From positions 1 through 64,000 of the forward strand of contig CANJHI010000006.1 of assembly GCA_947474005.1 (NCBI GenBank): 64,000 nucleotides of DNA, given 5' to 3'. A model generated the notes under the pieces. The model had not been told where the DNA came from and searched no databases. It worked only from the letters and a program-made list of their open reading frames with translations. The position numbers and the translations under genes are program-made. Every line of letters begins with the position of its first letter. Position 1 is the first letter of the stretch. Source of the stretch: Alphaproteobacteria bacterium (GTDB lineage: Bacteria > Pseudomonadota > Alphaproteobacteria > Reyranellales > Reyranellaceae). Below, piece by piece: positions 33,355-42,477 of the stretch.

Positions 33355-34430
33355 AGGCACCCGGACGTTCCTTGGCCGGGCCCTTGCCGGGATGGGCGGA
33401 GGTGGTGCTGCTGCCGCTGGTCAATATTGCGCTGGCCTTCATCGTCGTCGGCGTCATCGTGGCGATCATCGGCGTCGATCCGTTTCACGCGCTCCGGCTG
33501 CTGGTCACCGGTGCACTCGGCTCCTGGGAGTCGATCGGCTACACGCTCTACTACGCCACCAACTTCACCTTCACCGGCCTCGCGGTGGCCGTGGCTTTCC
33601 ACGCCGGCCTGTTCAACATCGGCGGCGAAGGCCAGGCCTATCTCGGCGGCCTGGGCTGTGGCCTCGCCATCCTGGCGCTCGATCGCTGGCTGCCGGCCTG
33701 GCTCATGATCCCGATCGCCATCGCCGCGGCGGCGCTGTTCGGCGCCGCCTGGGCCGCCGTGCCGGCCTGGCTGCAGGCGTGGCGCGGCAGCCACATCGTC
33801 ATCACCACCATCATGTTCAATTTCGTCGCCTCGGCGCTGATGGTCTACCTGATGGTGAACGTGCTGATCGCGCCGGGATCGATGACGCCTCAGAGCCGCG
33901 GCTTCCTGCCGTCCGGGCAACTGCCGGCGATCGCCGGATTGCCCCTCAATCTGTCGCTCGTGCTGGCGCTCGCCTGCTGCGCAGCCGTCTGGGTGTTCCT
34001 CTGGCACACGCCCTGGGGCTATGCGCTGCGGACCATGGGCCACAATCCCGAAGCCGCGGTCTATGCCGGCACCAACCTCAGGCGCATGACCATGGTGGCC
34101 ATGTGCTTCTCGGGCGCGCTGGCGGGCTTCGTCGGCGTCAACGAGCTGATGGGCGTCCATCATCGCATCGTTCTCGATTTCCAGGCCGGCTACGGCTTCG
34201 CCGGCATCGCCGTCGCCCTGATGGGACGCAATCATCCCCTGGGAGTCCTGCTCGCCGCGTTGCTGTTCGGCGCGCTGCAGCAGGGCGGCGCCGAACTCGC
34301 CTTCGAAATTCCCTCCATCACACGCGAGATGGTGGTGGTGATCCAGGGCCTGATCATCCTGTTCTCGGGCGCGCTGGCGCACCTGCCGCGGCCCTGGCTC
34401 CAGCTGCTGTTCGCGCGCCGGGCCCCCTGA
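33351..34430 (+). CDS. Nucleoside ABC transporter permease (first)
   Basis: This 359-residue inner-membrane permease of the BPD_transp_2 family, related to NupP/YufP, has 8-10 hydrophobic helices. Characteristic blocks are FHAGLFNIGGEGQAYLGGL, GSHIVITTIMFNFVA and MGHNPEAAVYAGTNLRRM. ATG 33351 overlaps the ATPase stop (ATGA), and the gene's TGA overlaps the next ATG by one base. It pairs with the permease at 34430 to form the heterodimeric channel for nucleosides. Confidence 0.92.
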   Translation: MKAPGRSLAGPLPGWAEVVLLPLVNIALAFIVVGVIVAIIGVDPFHALRLLVTGALGSWESIGYTLYYATNFTFTGLAVAVAFHAGLFNIGGEGQAYLGGLGCGLAILALDRWLPAWLMIPIAIAAAALFGAAWAAVPAWLQAWRGSHIVITTIMFNFVASALMVYLMVNVLIAPGSMTPQSRGFLPSGQLPAIAGLPLNLSLVLALACCAAVWVFLWHTPWGYALRTMGHNPEAAVYAGTNLRRMTMVAMCFSGALAGFVGVNELMGVHHRIVLDFQAGYGFAGIAVALMGRNHPLGVLLAALLFGALQQGGAELAFEIPSITREMVVVIQGLIILFSGALAHLPRPWLQLLFARRAP

Positions 34431-35350
34431 TGGACGAGGCCTTCTCCTTCGTCTTCCTGATGCTGGCCTCGACGCTCAGGGTCGCCACGCCGCTGGTGCT
34501 CTGCGCCATGGGCGGGCTGTTCTCGGAGAAGGGCGGCATCGTCGACGTCGGCCTCGAAGGCAAGATGCTGATGGCGGCCTTCTTTGCCGCCGCCACCGCG
34601 TCGGTCACCGGCTCGGCCTGGGCGGGCGTGGCCGCAGCCGTGATTGCGGCCGAAGCGCTGGCGCTGCTGCATGGGCTCGCCTGCATCACCTATCGCGGCA
34701 ACCAGGTGGTGAGCGGCGTTGCCATCAACATCCTGGCGGCCGGCCTCACCGTCGTTCTCGGGACCGCCTGGTTTGCCCGCGGCGGCCAGACGCCGCCCCT
34801 GGTCGGCGACCAGCGGCTGATGCCGCTTTTCCTGCCGGAGGCGGGGGACAACGTTCTGGTCTATGTCGCCCTGCTGTCGGTGCCAGCCACCTGGTGGATC
34901 ATCGCCCGCACGCGCTTTGGCCTCCGCCTGCGCGCGGTGGGTGAAATGCCGCTGGCGGTCGATGCGGCCGGTCTTTCGGTGGCCTGGCTGCGCTATCGTG
35001 CGGTCCTGCTCTGCGGCCTGCTCGCGGGCCTCGCCGGCGCCTATCTGTCGATCGGCCAGAATGCCGGTTTCAGCCGTGACATGACGGCAGGGCAGGGCTT
35101 CATCGCGCTGGCGGCCATCATCTTCGGCAAGTGGCGGGCGTGGCCGGCCTTCGGCGCCTGCCTGGTCTTCGGCCTGCTCGACGCCGTCGCCATCCGCCTG
35201 CAGGGCGTGCGCCTGCCGGGCCTGGGCGAAGTTCCAGTGCAACTGATCCAGGCCATGCCGTATCTTCTCACCATGTTCCTGCTGGCCGGCTTCATCGGCC
35301 GCGCCGTCGCGCCCAAGGCGGCCGGCGTGCCCTACGAGAAAGAGCGCTGA
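34430..35350 (+). CDS. Nucleoside ABC transporter permease (second)
   Basis: This 306-residue BPD_transp_2 permease, related to NupQ/YufQ, has about 8 helices. Family blocks are LCAMGGLFSEKGGIVDVGLEGKM (residues about 25-47), GNQVVSGVAINILAAGLT and FGLRLRAVGEMPLAVDAAGL. It overlaps the first permease by one base (TGATG) and is followed one base later by cdd. Its size and order after the first permease match nucleoside importers of the BMP type. Confidence 0.92.
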   Translation: MDEAFSFVFLMLASTLRVATPLVLCAMGGLFSEKGGIVDVGLEGKMLMAAFFAAATASVTGSAWAGVAAAVIAAEALALLHGLACITYRGNQVVSGVAINILAAGLTVVLGTAWFARGGQTPPLVGDQRLMPLFLPEAGDNVLVYVALLSVPATWWIIARTRFGLRLRAVGEMPLAVDAAGLSVAWLRYRAVLLCGLLAGLAGAYLSIGQNAGFSRDMTAGQGFIALAAIIFGKWRAWPAFGACLVFGLLDAVAIRLQGVRLPGLGEVPVQLIQAMPYLLTMFLLAGFIGRAVAPKAAGVPYEKER

Positions 35351-35351
35351 A

Positions 35352-35747
35352 ATGGATGACCTGCTCCACCTGGCGCGCCGCATGATGCTGCGCGCCCACG
35401 CGCCCTATTCGAAGTTCCATGTCGGCGCGGCGGTACGTTCCGAAGACGGCACGATCCACGGCGGCTGCAACGTCGAGAATGCCGCCTATCCCGAGGGCCT
35501 CTGCGCCGAGGCCGCGGCGATCGCGGCCATGGTGGCGGCTGGCCAGAAGCGCCTCCTGGAATGCGTTGTCGTCGGCCCTGGTCCCGAGGTCATCACGCCC
35601 TGCGGCGGCTGCCGGCAGAAGCTGCGCGAATTCGCCGGCGACGAGCTGCCGGTCCATCTCTGCGGTCCCGATGGTCTGCATCGCACGGTGACCCTGGGCC
35701 AGCTCCTGCCGATGTCCTTCGGCCCGCACAATATCGGCAAACCATGA
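35352..35747 (+). CDS. cdd: Cytidine deaminase
   Basis: This 131-residue zinc-dependent homotetrameric-type cytidine deaminase converts cytidine or deoxycytidine to uridine or deoxyuridine. Zinc ligands C51, C84 and C87 and catalytic E53 are present (GLCAEAAAI, TPCGGCRQ); HAPYSKFHVGAAV and NVENAAYPEGLCAE are standard. It starts one base after the permease stop and is clearly part of the nucleoside operon, acting on imported cytidine. Confidence 0.96.
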   Translation: MDDLLHLARRMMLRAHAPYSKFHVGAAVRSEDGTIHGGCNVENAAYPEGLCAEAAAIAAMVAAGQKRLLECVVVGPGPEVITPCGGCRQKLREFAGDELPVHLCGPDGLHRTVTLGQLLPMSFGPHNIGKP

Positions 35748-35757
35748 TTGGTAAGTC

Positions 35758-36546
35758 ATGAGCGACGTGATTGCCCGCGCAGCCCCAGGCTTCCGGCCGA
35801 AGGTGGCCGTGGTGCTGGGCTCGGGCCTCGGCGGTTTCGCTGCCGATGTGAAGACGATCGCTACCATTCCCTATGGTGAGCTGCAGGGGTTTCCGCAGAC
35901 CACCGTCGGCAGCCATGCCGGAAAGCTGGTGCTGGGCCATGTCGGCCCGACGGCGGTCGCCGTGCTGCAGGGCCGCGCGCACTACTACGAACGCGGCCGT
36001 GCCGACGAGATGAAAGGGGCCATCGACACGCTGGCCGGCCTCGGTTGCGAGACGCTGCTGCAGACCAACGCCGCCGGCAGCCTGCGGCTCGACATGCCGC
36101 CGGGTTCGGCGATGGCAATCACCGACCACATCAACTTCACGGGGGGCAATCCGCTGTTCGGCGAGAGCGGCGACGGCCGGTTCGTGGACATGGTCGACGC
36201 CTACGATCCCAAGCTGGTCGCGCAGATGCTGGCGGCGGCAAAGAGCGCCAACATTCTCTGCCATGATGGGGTCTATATCTGGTTCAGCGGTCCCAGTTTC
36301 GAAACGCCCGCCGAGATCCGCGCCGCGCGTGTTCTTGGAGCCGATGCCGTGGGCATGTCGACGGTGCCTGAGACGATCCTGGCGCGCCGGGCCGGGCTCA
36401 GGGTCGCGGCGCTCTCGCTGATGACCAACTACGCAGCAGGCCTCAGCCGCGACAAGCTCGGCCACGAGCAGACGATCGCCGTGGCGCGTGAGTCCGAGGG
36501 CAGGATGCGTCGCCTGCTGCGGCTCTTCCTCGAGCAATACGCCTAG
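35758..36546 (+). CDS. punA: Purine nucleoside phosphorylase (trimeric PunA type)
   Basis: This 262-residue phosphorylase splits purine nucleosides with phosphate into base and ribose-1-phosphate. Diagnostic segments are VVLGSGLGGFA (phosphate loop), GFPQTTVGSHAGKLVLG, LQGRAHYYERG, LLQTNAAGSL and YIWFSGPSFETPAEIRAARVLGADAVGMSTVPE. Length fits the trimeric class rather than hexameric DeoD. It sits 10 bp after cdd, with deoA 5 bp downstream, so purine and pyrimidine routes are co-expressed. Confidence 0.94.
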   Translation: MSDVIARAAPGFRPKVAVVLGSGLGGFAADVKTIATIPYGELQGFPQTTVGSHAGKLVLGHVGPTAVAVLQGRAHYYERGRADEMKGAIDTLAGLGCETLLQTNAAGSLRLDMPPGSAMAITDHINFTGGNPLFGESGDGRFVDMVDAYDPKLVAQMLAAAKSANILCHDGVYIWFSGPSFETPAEIRAARVLGADAVGMSTVPETILARRAGLRVAALSLMTNYAAGLSRDKLGHEQTIAVARESEGRMRRLLRLFLEQYA

Positions 36547-36551
36547 GCCTC

Positions 36552-37874
36552 ATGCTGCCGCAGGAGATCATCCGCCGGAAACGAGACGGCCACGAACTTT
36601 CGGCCGGGGAAATCGCCTTCATTGTCCAGGGCATCCACGATGGCAGCCTGAGTGAAGGCCAGGTGGCGTCGTTTGCCATGTCGGTGTTCTTCCGCGGCAT
36701 GACCGTGCCGGAACGCGTCGCGCTCACGCTCGGTCTCGCGCGTTCCGGGATCACGCTCGACTGGCGCGAAGCAGCTTTGCCCGGACCGGTGATCGACAAG
36801 CATTCGAGCGGCGGCGTCGGCGACAAGGTGAGCCTGATGCTGGCGCCCATCGTGGCGGCGTGTGGCGGCTTCGTGCCCATGATCTCCGGCCGTGGCCTTG
36901 GCCACACCGGCGGCACGCTCGACAAGCTGTCGTCGATCTCGGGCTACGAGACCCAGCCAGACATCGCGACCTTCCGCCGGGTCGTCCGCGAGGTCGGCTG
37001 CGCCGTGATCGGCCAGACCGACGATCTGGCGCCGGCCGATCGGCGGCTCTACGCGGTGCGCGACGTCACCGGTAGTGTCGAGTCGATCCCGCTGCTGGTG
37101 AGTTCGATCATGTCGAAGAAGGTTGCCGAGGGCCTCGACGGGCTGGTGATGGATGTGAAATGCGGCTCCGGTGCGTTCTGCGACACCGAGCCAATGGCGC
37201 GCGACCTGGCGCAAAGCCTCGTGGCTGTGGCCAACCAGGCGGGCCTGCCCACCATCGCGCTGATCACCGACATGGACCGGGTGCTGGGCCGGGAGGTCGG
37301 CAACGCGCTCGAGGTCATGGAGACGGTGGCCTATCTGACCGGCGAAGGCACGCGCGAGCCCCGCCTGCACGAGGTGACGATGGCGCTTGCCGGCGAGATG
37401 CTGGCGCTCGGCGCTCTCGTGCCCAGCGTTGCGGCCGGCCGCGCGCGCGCCGAGGCGGCGCTGGCCGACGGGCGAGCGGCGGAAGTCTTCGGCCGCATGG
37501 TGGCGGCGCTGGGTGGGCCTGCCGATTTCCTGGAACACTCCGGCCGCTACCTGTCGCGGGCACCGGTGGTCAAGCCGTGCACTGCCCTGCGATCGGGCCA
37601 TGTCGTGGGCATGAACGCCCGCCAGGTCGGCATCGCCGTCGTGGCGCTGGGCGGCGGCCGCGCCCATGCCGACGATGCGATCGACCCCTCGGTCGGCCTC
37701 AGCGAGATGACTGACGTCGGTGTGCCGATCCGAGCCGGCAACCCGCTTTGCATCGTTCATGCCGCCAGCGAGACCGACGCCGACGCGGCCATCACTCTCG
37801 TGCGCGAGGCCATCCGTATCGGCGACTCGGCGCCGGCCCATCGGCCGGTCGTCATGGAGCGCGTCGTCCAGTGA
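36552..37874 (+). CDS. deoA: Thymidine phosphorylase
   Basis: This 440-residue enzyme cleaves thymidine or deoxyuridine to base and 2-deoxyribose-1-phosphate. The signature DKHSSGGVGDKVSLMLAPIVAACGG and MISGRGLGHTGGTLDKL are complete, as is SLMSKK-like SSIMSKKVAEG and DVKCGSGAFC. Length is normal. It follows punA by 5 bp; its TGA overlaps the next gene's GTG by 4 bp. It takes deoxyuridine from cdd. Confidence 0.95.
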   Translation: MLPQEIIRRKRDGHELSAGEIAFIVQGIHDGSLSEGQVASFAMSVFFRGMTVPERVALTLGLARSGITLDWREAALPGPVIDKHSSGGVGDKVSLMLAPIVAACGGFVPMISGRGLGHTGGTLDKLSSISGYETQPDIATFRRVVREVGCAVIGQTDDLAPADRRLYAVRDVTGSVESIPLLVSSIMSKKVAEGLDGLVMDVKCGSGAFCDTEPMARDLAQSLVAVANQAGLPTIALITDMDRVLGREVGNALEVMETVAYLTGEGTREPRLHEVTMALAGEMLALGALVPSVAAGRARAEAALADGRAAEVFGRMVAALGGPADFLEHSGRYLSRAPVVKPCTALRSGHVVGMNARQVGIAVVALGGGRAHADDAIDPSVGLSEMTDVGVPIRAGNPLCIVHAASETDADAAITLVREAIRIGDSAPAHRPVVMERVVQ

Positions 37875-38683
37875 GCGCGCCCGATCTGGCGGCTTACGAG
37901 CGCGACGGCTTTCTCGTGCTGGAAGGCTTTCTGCCGCCGGCCGACTGCGATGCCCTGCAGGCGCGGGCGGCAGAACTGGTGGCCGCCTTCGATCCCGGCC
38001 CGGTGCGCACGGTCTTTTCGGCGCGCGATCAGGGCCATGCCCGCGATCTCTATTTCCAGGAATCGGGTGGGACGATCCGCTTCTTCTTCGAGGAGCAGGC
38101 GACGGACCAGCCGGTGCCGCTGGCCCTGAACAAGATCGGCCACGCGCTGCACGATCTCGATCCCGTCTTCGGCCAGGTCTCACGCCAGCCGCGGCTGGCC
38201 AGCCTCGCGCACGCACTCGGCTTCGCCCAGCCGCTGCTGCTGCAATCCATGTATCTCTTCAAGCAACCCCATATCGGCGCCGAGGTCGGCTGGCACCAGG
38301 ACGCGACTTATCTCCATACGCGGCCGTCGACCGTAACTGGTTTCTGGATCGCTCTCGACGATGCCGACCGGGACAATGGCTGCCTGATGGCGCTTCCGGG
38401 AGCCCATCGCGGCCCGTTGCGCGAGCGGTTCCTGCGCGAGGACGGCCGGTTGGTCACCCAGACGCTTGACGCCACGCCATGGCCCTCCGTCGCGCCGGTG
38501 GCGATCGAGACGCGGCGCGGCACGCTGGTCGTCCTGCACGGCTTGCTGCCGCATGCCAGCGCCCCCAATCGCTCGTCTCGGGCCCGGCACGCCTATGCCT
38601 TGCATCTGATCGATGGCAGGGCCGATTATCCAATGGACAACTGGCTGCAACGGCCAGACCTGCCGCTGCGAGGTTTTACGTGA
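37871..38683 (+). CDS. PhyH-family Fe(II)/2-oxoglutarate dioxygenase, PHYHD1-like
   Basis: This 270-residue phytanoyl-CoA-dioxygenase-family protein has the metal triad H142-x-D144 (GWHQDATYL) and H228 (GLLPHASAP), with an Arg at 237 or 239 for 2-oxoglutarate. RDGFLVLEGFL, GTIRFFFEEQ, NKIGHALHDLDPVF, LQSMYLFKQPH and the C-terminal DNWLQ resemble human PHYHD1 as recalled; PHYHD1 is an orphan oxygenase. GTG 37871 overlaps deoA's stop by 4 bp, and its TGA overlaps the next GTG. Its place between deoA and add suggests that a modified nucleoside or base is its substrate (inference). Confidence 0.87.
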   Translation: MSAPDLAAYERDGFLVLEGFLPPADCDALQARAAELVAAFDPGPVRTVFSARDQGHARDLYFQESGGTIRFFFEEQATDQPVPLALNKIGHALHDLDPVFGQVSRQPRLASLAHALGFAQPLLLQSMYLFKQPHIGAEVGWHQDATYLHTRPSTVTGFWIALDDADRDNGCLMALPGAHRGPLRERFLREDGRLVTQTLDATPWPSVAPVAIETRRGTLVVLHGLLPHASAPNRSSRARHAYALHLIDGRADYPMDNWLQRPDLPLRGFT

Positions 38684-39639
38684 TCCCCAAGGTCGAATTG
38701 CACTGTCATCTCGAAGGCTCGATCGCGCCTGAACTCGCGCGCGAGTTGGCCGCCCGCAACGGCCTCGACCTGCCCAGCGGGCTGTTCGGGCCCGACGGCC
38801 ACTACGTGTGGCACGATTTCTGGAGTTTCCTCGCCGCCTACGATCGCGTCTGCACCGTGCTGCGCACGCCGCGTGATTTCAGCGATGTGATCTATTCCTA
38901 CCTCGCGGGCGTGGCGGCCGAGGGCGCGGTCTATGTCGAGATGTTCTGTTCGCCCGAACGGCCCGCGGCATTGGGTATTTCCTATGCAGCTTGGCTCGAG
39001 GCGCTGGTCCAGGGCATCGACCGCGCCGAGCGCGAATTCGGGATCGTCGGACGTATCATCGTCATCTGCATCCGCCATCTCGGGCCTGAGCGCGCCCTGG
39101 CAATGGTGCAGGGGATGGTCGCCGAGCCGCATCCCTATGTGGTGGGCTTCGGCATGGGCGGCGATGAGGCGAAGTTCACGCCGGCTGATTTCGCGCCAGC
39201 CTACCGGATGGCGCACGAGCAGGGCTATGGTTGCACCGTTCACGCTGGCGAAGTGCTGGGGCCGGAAAGTGTCTGGGCGTCGATCAAGGCCCTGCCGGTG
39301 ACCCGGATCGGGCACGGCGTGCGGTCGGCCGACGATCCTGTCTTGATGGTGGAACTGGCGCGCCGCGGCACGGTTCTCGAGGTCTGCCCGGGCAGCAACG
39401 TCGCCCTGGGATTGTATCCGGATCGGGCATCCCATCCGTTGCATCGCTTGATCGACGCCGGGGTTGCCGTCACCCTCAATTCCGACGATCCGCCGTTTTT
39501 CCACACGACTCTCGGCAACGAGTACGACAAGGCCGGCCTCGATCCGGTGGCGCTAAGGCATATCGCACGGACGGCGCTGGAGGCTTCGTTCGCGGATGAG
39601 ACCATCAAACGGAAACTGTTGAGGGAGATCGGGCCATGA
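38680..39639 (+). CDS. add: Adenosine deaminase
   Basis: This 319-residue zinc hydrolase deaminates adenosine or deoxyadenosine to inosine forms. Metal ligands H8 and H10 (ELHCHLEGS), the catalytic Glu in VHAGEV, His in RIGHGVRS and Asp pair in NSDDPPFF are in place. Length is between adenosine and adenine deaminases, but the motif set and nucleoside operon favour adenosine. Start GTG 38680 overlaps the PhyH gene's stop, and its TGA overlaps the phosphatase ATG by 4 bp. Confidence 0.88.
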   Translation: MIPKVELHCHLEGSIAPELARELAARNGLDLPSGLFGPDGHYVWHDFWSFLAAYDRVCTVLRTPRDFSDVIYSYLAGVAAEGAVYVEMFCSPERPAALGISYAAWLEALVQGIDRAEREFGIVGRIIVICIRHLGPERALAMVQGMVAEPHPYVVGFGMGGDEAKFTPADFAPAYRMAHEQGYGCTVHAGEVLGPESVWASIKALPVTRIGHGVRSADDPVLMVELARRGTVLEVCPGSNVALGLYPDRASHPLHRLIDAGVAVTLNSDDPPFFHTTLGNEYDKAGLDPVALRHIARTALEASFADETIKRKLLREIGP

Positions 39640-40493
39640 TCGCAAGAACCTTCCTGTTGCTGGGCGCTGTCGTTGGCGCAATCCTGTCGTCAGGCATGGC
39701 ACGGGCCCAGGATGCCTCGCCCCCCAACGACATGCTGCTGGCGACCCTGTGGACCCAGGGTTCGGTCGAATACAAGGGCAATGCGCTCACGGTCTTCGCG
39801 TTGGCCCGCATCCGGCTCGACGAGGCGCTGGCCGACAAGAGCTGGACGGCGGCGCCCGTTGAGCAGAAGGGCGACTATCAGGCCCTGCCGCCGGCCGTCA
39901 TCCTCGACGTCGACGAGACCCTGATCGATAACTCGCGTTATCAGGTCTGGATGCTGAAGAACAACCAGACCTTCAGCACCAAGACGTGGAACCAGTTCTG
40001 CGCCGCCCAGGTCTCGACGGCGATCCCGGGCGCGGTCGAATTCACCAAATATGCCGATTCCAAGGGCGTGAAGGTGTTCTACATCACCAACCGCGGGGTG
40101 GAGACCGAGAAGGACACGCGCGAGAACATGGCCAAGCTCGGCTTTCCGATGGGCGGCAACGTCAATACGTTCCTGATGCAGAACGGCAAGCCGGAGTGGG
40201 GCAGCGCCAAGGGCACGCGTCGCGCCGTGATCACCAAGGATTACCGCGTCCTGCTCAACATCGGTGACAATTTCGGGGATTTCGACGATCGCTATCGTAC
40301 CGGTGACGCCGAACGCCTGAAGGCCTTCGACTCCGACATGGCCTACTGGGGCCGCCAGTGGCTGATGATCGCCAACCCGACCTACGGCTCGTTCGACACC
40401 GCGCCCTACGGCCACGACTTCAAGAAGTCGCGCGAGGAGCAGCGCAAGGCCAAGTGGGATGTGCTGGAGACGTGGGCTGGGCCCACGCCGTAG
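39636..40493 (+). CDS. Class C acid phosphatase (e(P4)-like 5'-nucleotidase)
   Basis: This 285-residue secreted HAD-superfamily phosphatase has a signal peptide (MIARTFLLLGAVVGAILSSGMARA, cleavage near AQD). The class C nucleophile motif is VILDVDETLIDNS (D91, D93), with FYITNRGVE and the C-terminal NIGDNFGDFDDRY. Homologues such as e(P4) dephosphorylate 5'-nucleotides and NMN in the periplasm. Its place at the end of a nucleoside import operon fits a role in making transportable nucleosides. ATG 39636 overlaps add by 4 bp; no lipobox Cys is seen. Confidence 0.9.
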   Translation: MIARTFLLLGAVVGAILSSGMARAQDASPPNDMLLATLWTQGSVEYKGNALTVFALARIRLDEALADKSWTAAPVEQKGDYQALPPAVILDVDETLIDNSRYQVWMLKNNQTFSTKTWNQFCAAQVSTAIPGAVEFTKYADSKGVKVFYITNRGVETEKDTRENMAKLGFPMGGNVNTFLMQNGKPEWGSAKGTRRAVITKDYRVLLNIGDNFGDFDDRYRTGDAERLKAFDSDMAYWGRQWLMIANPTYGSFDTAPYGHDFKKSREEQRKAKWDVLETWAGPTP

Positions 40494-40496
40494 ACG

Positions 40497-41588
40497 CTAG
40501 ATCGCCGCTTCGCTCTCGGCGTCGAACAGGTGCAGCCGCTCTGGCTTCAGCGCCAGCTTGAGCTTGTCGTGGGCGCGTACGCGCAGCGTCGGTTCGACGC
40601 TTGCCACCATCAAGGCCGGGCCGACGCGCATATCGAGCAGGATCTCGGAGCCGAGCTGCTCGACCACCTCGACGGAGGCCTCGAAGCAATATTCCGGCGC
40701 ATCGGCAGCGGTCGCAATATGGATGTCCTCCGGCCGGATGCCGAGTGTCGCCTTTTGGCCGGCCTTGGCACGGGCCCGTGCGGCCAACTCCCCTGGTAGT
40801 CCGATGCGCAGCCCCTCTGCCTCGGCGAGGGGCTTGCCGCCATTTTCCACCAGGGTGACGTCAGCAAAATTCATGGCGGGTGAGCCGATGAAGCCCGCGA
40901 CGAAGCGATTGGCCGGGGTGTTGTAGAGTTCCAGCGGCTCGCCGACCTGCTGGACCAACCCGTCCTTCATCACCACCACCCGATCGCCCAGCGTCATGGC
41001 CTCGACCTGATCATGGGTGACGTAGACCGAGGTCACGGCCAGCCGCTCGTGCAGCTTTTTCAGTTCGACGCGCATCTGCACACGCAGCTTGGCGTCGAGG
41101 TTGGAAAGCGGCTCATCGAACAGGAACACCTTGGGATCGCGCACGATGGCACGGCCCAGCGCCACGCGTTGGCGTTGGCCGCCCGAAAGCTGGCGCGGTT
41201 TGCGCTGCAAAAGGCTCTCGATGCCGAGGATGGCGGCGGCGTTGTTGATGCGCTTTTCGATCTCGGCCTTCTCGAACTTTCTCATCTTCAGGCCGAACGC
41301 CAGGTTGGAAGCGACGCTCATGTGTGGGTAGAGCGCGTAGTTCTGGAACACCATGGCAATGTCGCGGTCCATCGGCGGCACTTCGTTGACCACCCTGTCG
41401 TCGATCCGGATCTCGCCGGTGGTGATGGCTTCGAGGCCCGCGATCATGCGCAAGGTCGTGGTCTTGCCGCAGCCCGACGGTCCGACGAAGACCATGAACT
41501 CCTTGTCGCGTATCTGCAGGTCGACGTCCTTGACGACATGGGTGGTGTCGAACTTCTTGTTGAGCTTGTGAAGGCTGACCTCGGCCAT
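40497..41588 (-). CDS. Sugar/glycerol-phosphate ABC transporter ATPase (UgpC/MalK type)
   Basis: This 363-residue importer ATPase has Walker [10 protein letters not shown] (about residues 36-44), signature [15 protein letters not shown], Walker [17 protein letters not shown], and a C-terminal OB/TOBE-type regulatory domain (residues about 240-360, [11 protein letters not shown]). It energises the two permeases upstream on the transcript. It ends 4 bp from the nucleoside operon's end, convergent with no room for a terminator. UgpC, MsmX and MalK types cannot be separated by motif alone. Confidence 0.93.
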   Translation of the reverse strand: MAEVSLHKLNKKFDTTHVVKDVDLQIRDKEFMVFVGPSGCGKTTTLRMIAGLEAITTGEIRIDDRVVNEVPPMDRDIAMVFQNYALYPHMSVASNLAFGLKMRKFEKAEIEKRINNAAAILGIESLLQRKPRQLSGGQRQRVALGRAIVRDPKVFLFDEPLSNLDAKLRVQMRVELKKLHERLAVTSVYVTHDQVEAMTLGDRVVVMKDGLVQQVGEPLELYNTPANRFVAGFIGSPAMNFADVTLVENGGKPLAEAEGLRIGLPGELAARARAKAGQKATLGIRPEDIHIATAADAPEYCFEASVEVVEQLGSEILLDMRVGPALMVASVEPTLRVRAHDKLKLALKPERLHLFDAESEAAI

Positions 41589-41594
41589 GACGCA

Positions 41595-42446
41595 CTACCC
41601 CTTGACCGAGCCAGTGAGGCCCGCAACGTAATGTTCGACGAAGAACGAATAGACGATCGCCACCGGGATCGAGCCCAGCAGGGCGCCGGCCATCAGCGGC
41701 CCCCAGAAGAACACGTCGCCGCGGATCAGCTCCGAGGTGACGCCGACCGGGACGGTCTTCTGGTCAGGCGAGGACAGGAAGACCAGGGCGTAAATGAATT
41801 CGTTCCACGACAGGGTGAAGGCGATGATGCCCGACGACAGGATGCCGGGCACCGCCACCGGAATGATGATGTAGACCATCGCCTTCCAGCGCGAGGCGCC
41901 GTCGATGCGGGCGCATTCCTCGAGTTCCTTCGGGATGGCCTTGAAGTAGCCCATCATCAGCCAGGTACAGAACGGGATCAGGAACGTCGGATAGGTCAGG
42001 ATCAGCGACCACGGCGTGTCACCGAGCTGGAAGTTCCGGATGATCTCCGCCAGCGGAATGAAGAGCAGCGTCTGCGGCACCAGGTAGGTGATGAAGATCG
42101 CGGTGCCGAGGCCGCCGGCGTAGGGGAAGTTGAGGCGAGCCAGCGCATAGCCCGCCAGTACGCCGCAGAACAGCGAGATCACTGTCGACACCAGCGCGAT
42201 GAACATGGTGTTGAACATCCAGCGCGCGAAATTGGTCTCTTCGAACAGATAGAGGATGTGCTCGAACGTCGGGTTGTTGGTCCAGAACGGCATGTAGTTT
42301 GGCGCGTTCCACGGCAGGTAGAGTTCGCCGTCCGGCCGGAAGGTCGTGACGATCATCCAGTAGAACGGAAACAGCAGGACGAAGACGAACAGGATCAGCG
42401 GAATATTGTAGAAGACCCATCGTCTCCAGAGTGCACCCTCGATCAT
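41595..42446 (-). CDS. Carbohydrate ABC transporter permease (MalG/UgpE type)
   Basis: This 283-residue permease has six helices and the EAA loop EECARIDGASRWKAMVYIIIPVAVPG. The N-terminus MIEGALWRRWVFYNIPLILFVFVLLFPFYWMIVTTF is typical. ATG 42446 is taken as start; a longer frame to 42632 overlaps the previous permease. It lies 6 bp before the ATPase gene in the four-gene operon 44759-40497. Confidence 0.92.
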   Translation of the reverse strand: MIEGALWRRWVFYNIPLILFVFVLLFPFYWMIVTTFRPDGELYLPWNAPNYMPFWTNNPTFEHILYLFEETNFARWMFNTMFIALVSTVISLFCGVLAGYALARLNFPYAGGLGTAIFITYLVPQTLLFIPLAEIIRNFQLGDTPWSLILTYPTFLIPFCTWLMMGYFKAIPKELEECARIDGASRWKAMVYIIIPVAVPGILSSGIIAFTLSWNEFIYALVFLSSPDQKTVPVGVTSELIRGDVFFWGPLMAGALLGSIPVAIVYSFFVEHYVAGLTGSVKG

Positions 42447-42477
42447 GGTCAGCGGGTCTCCATGCTCATCGGGGGGC

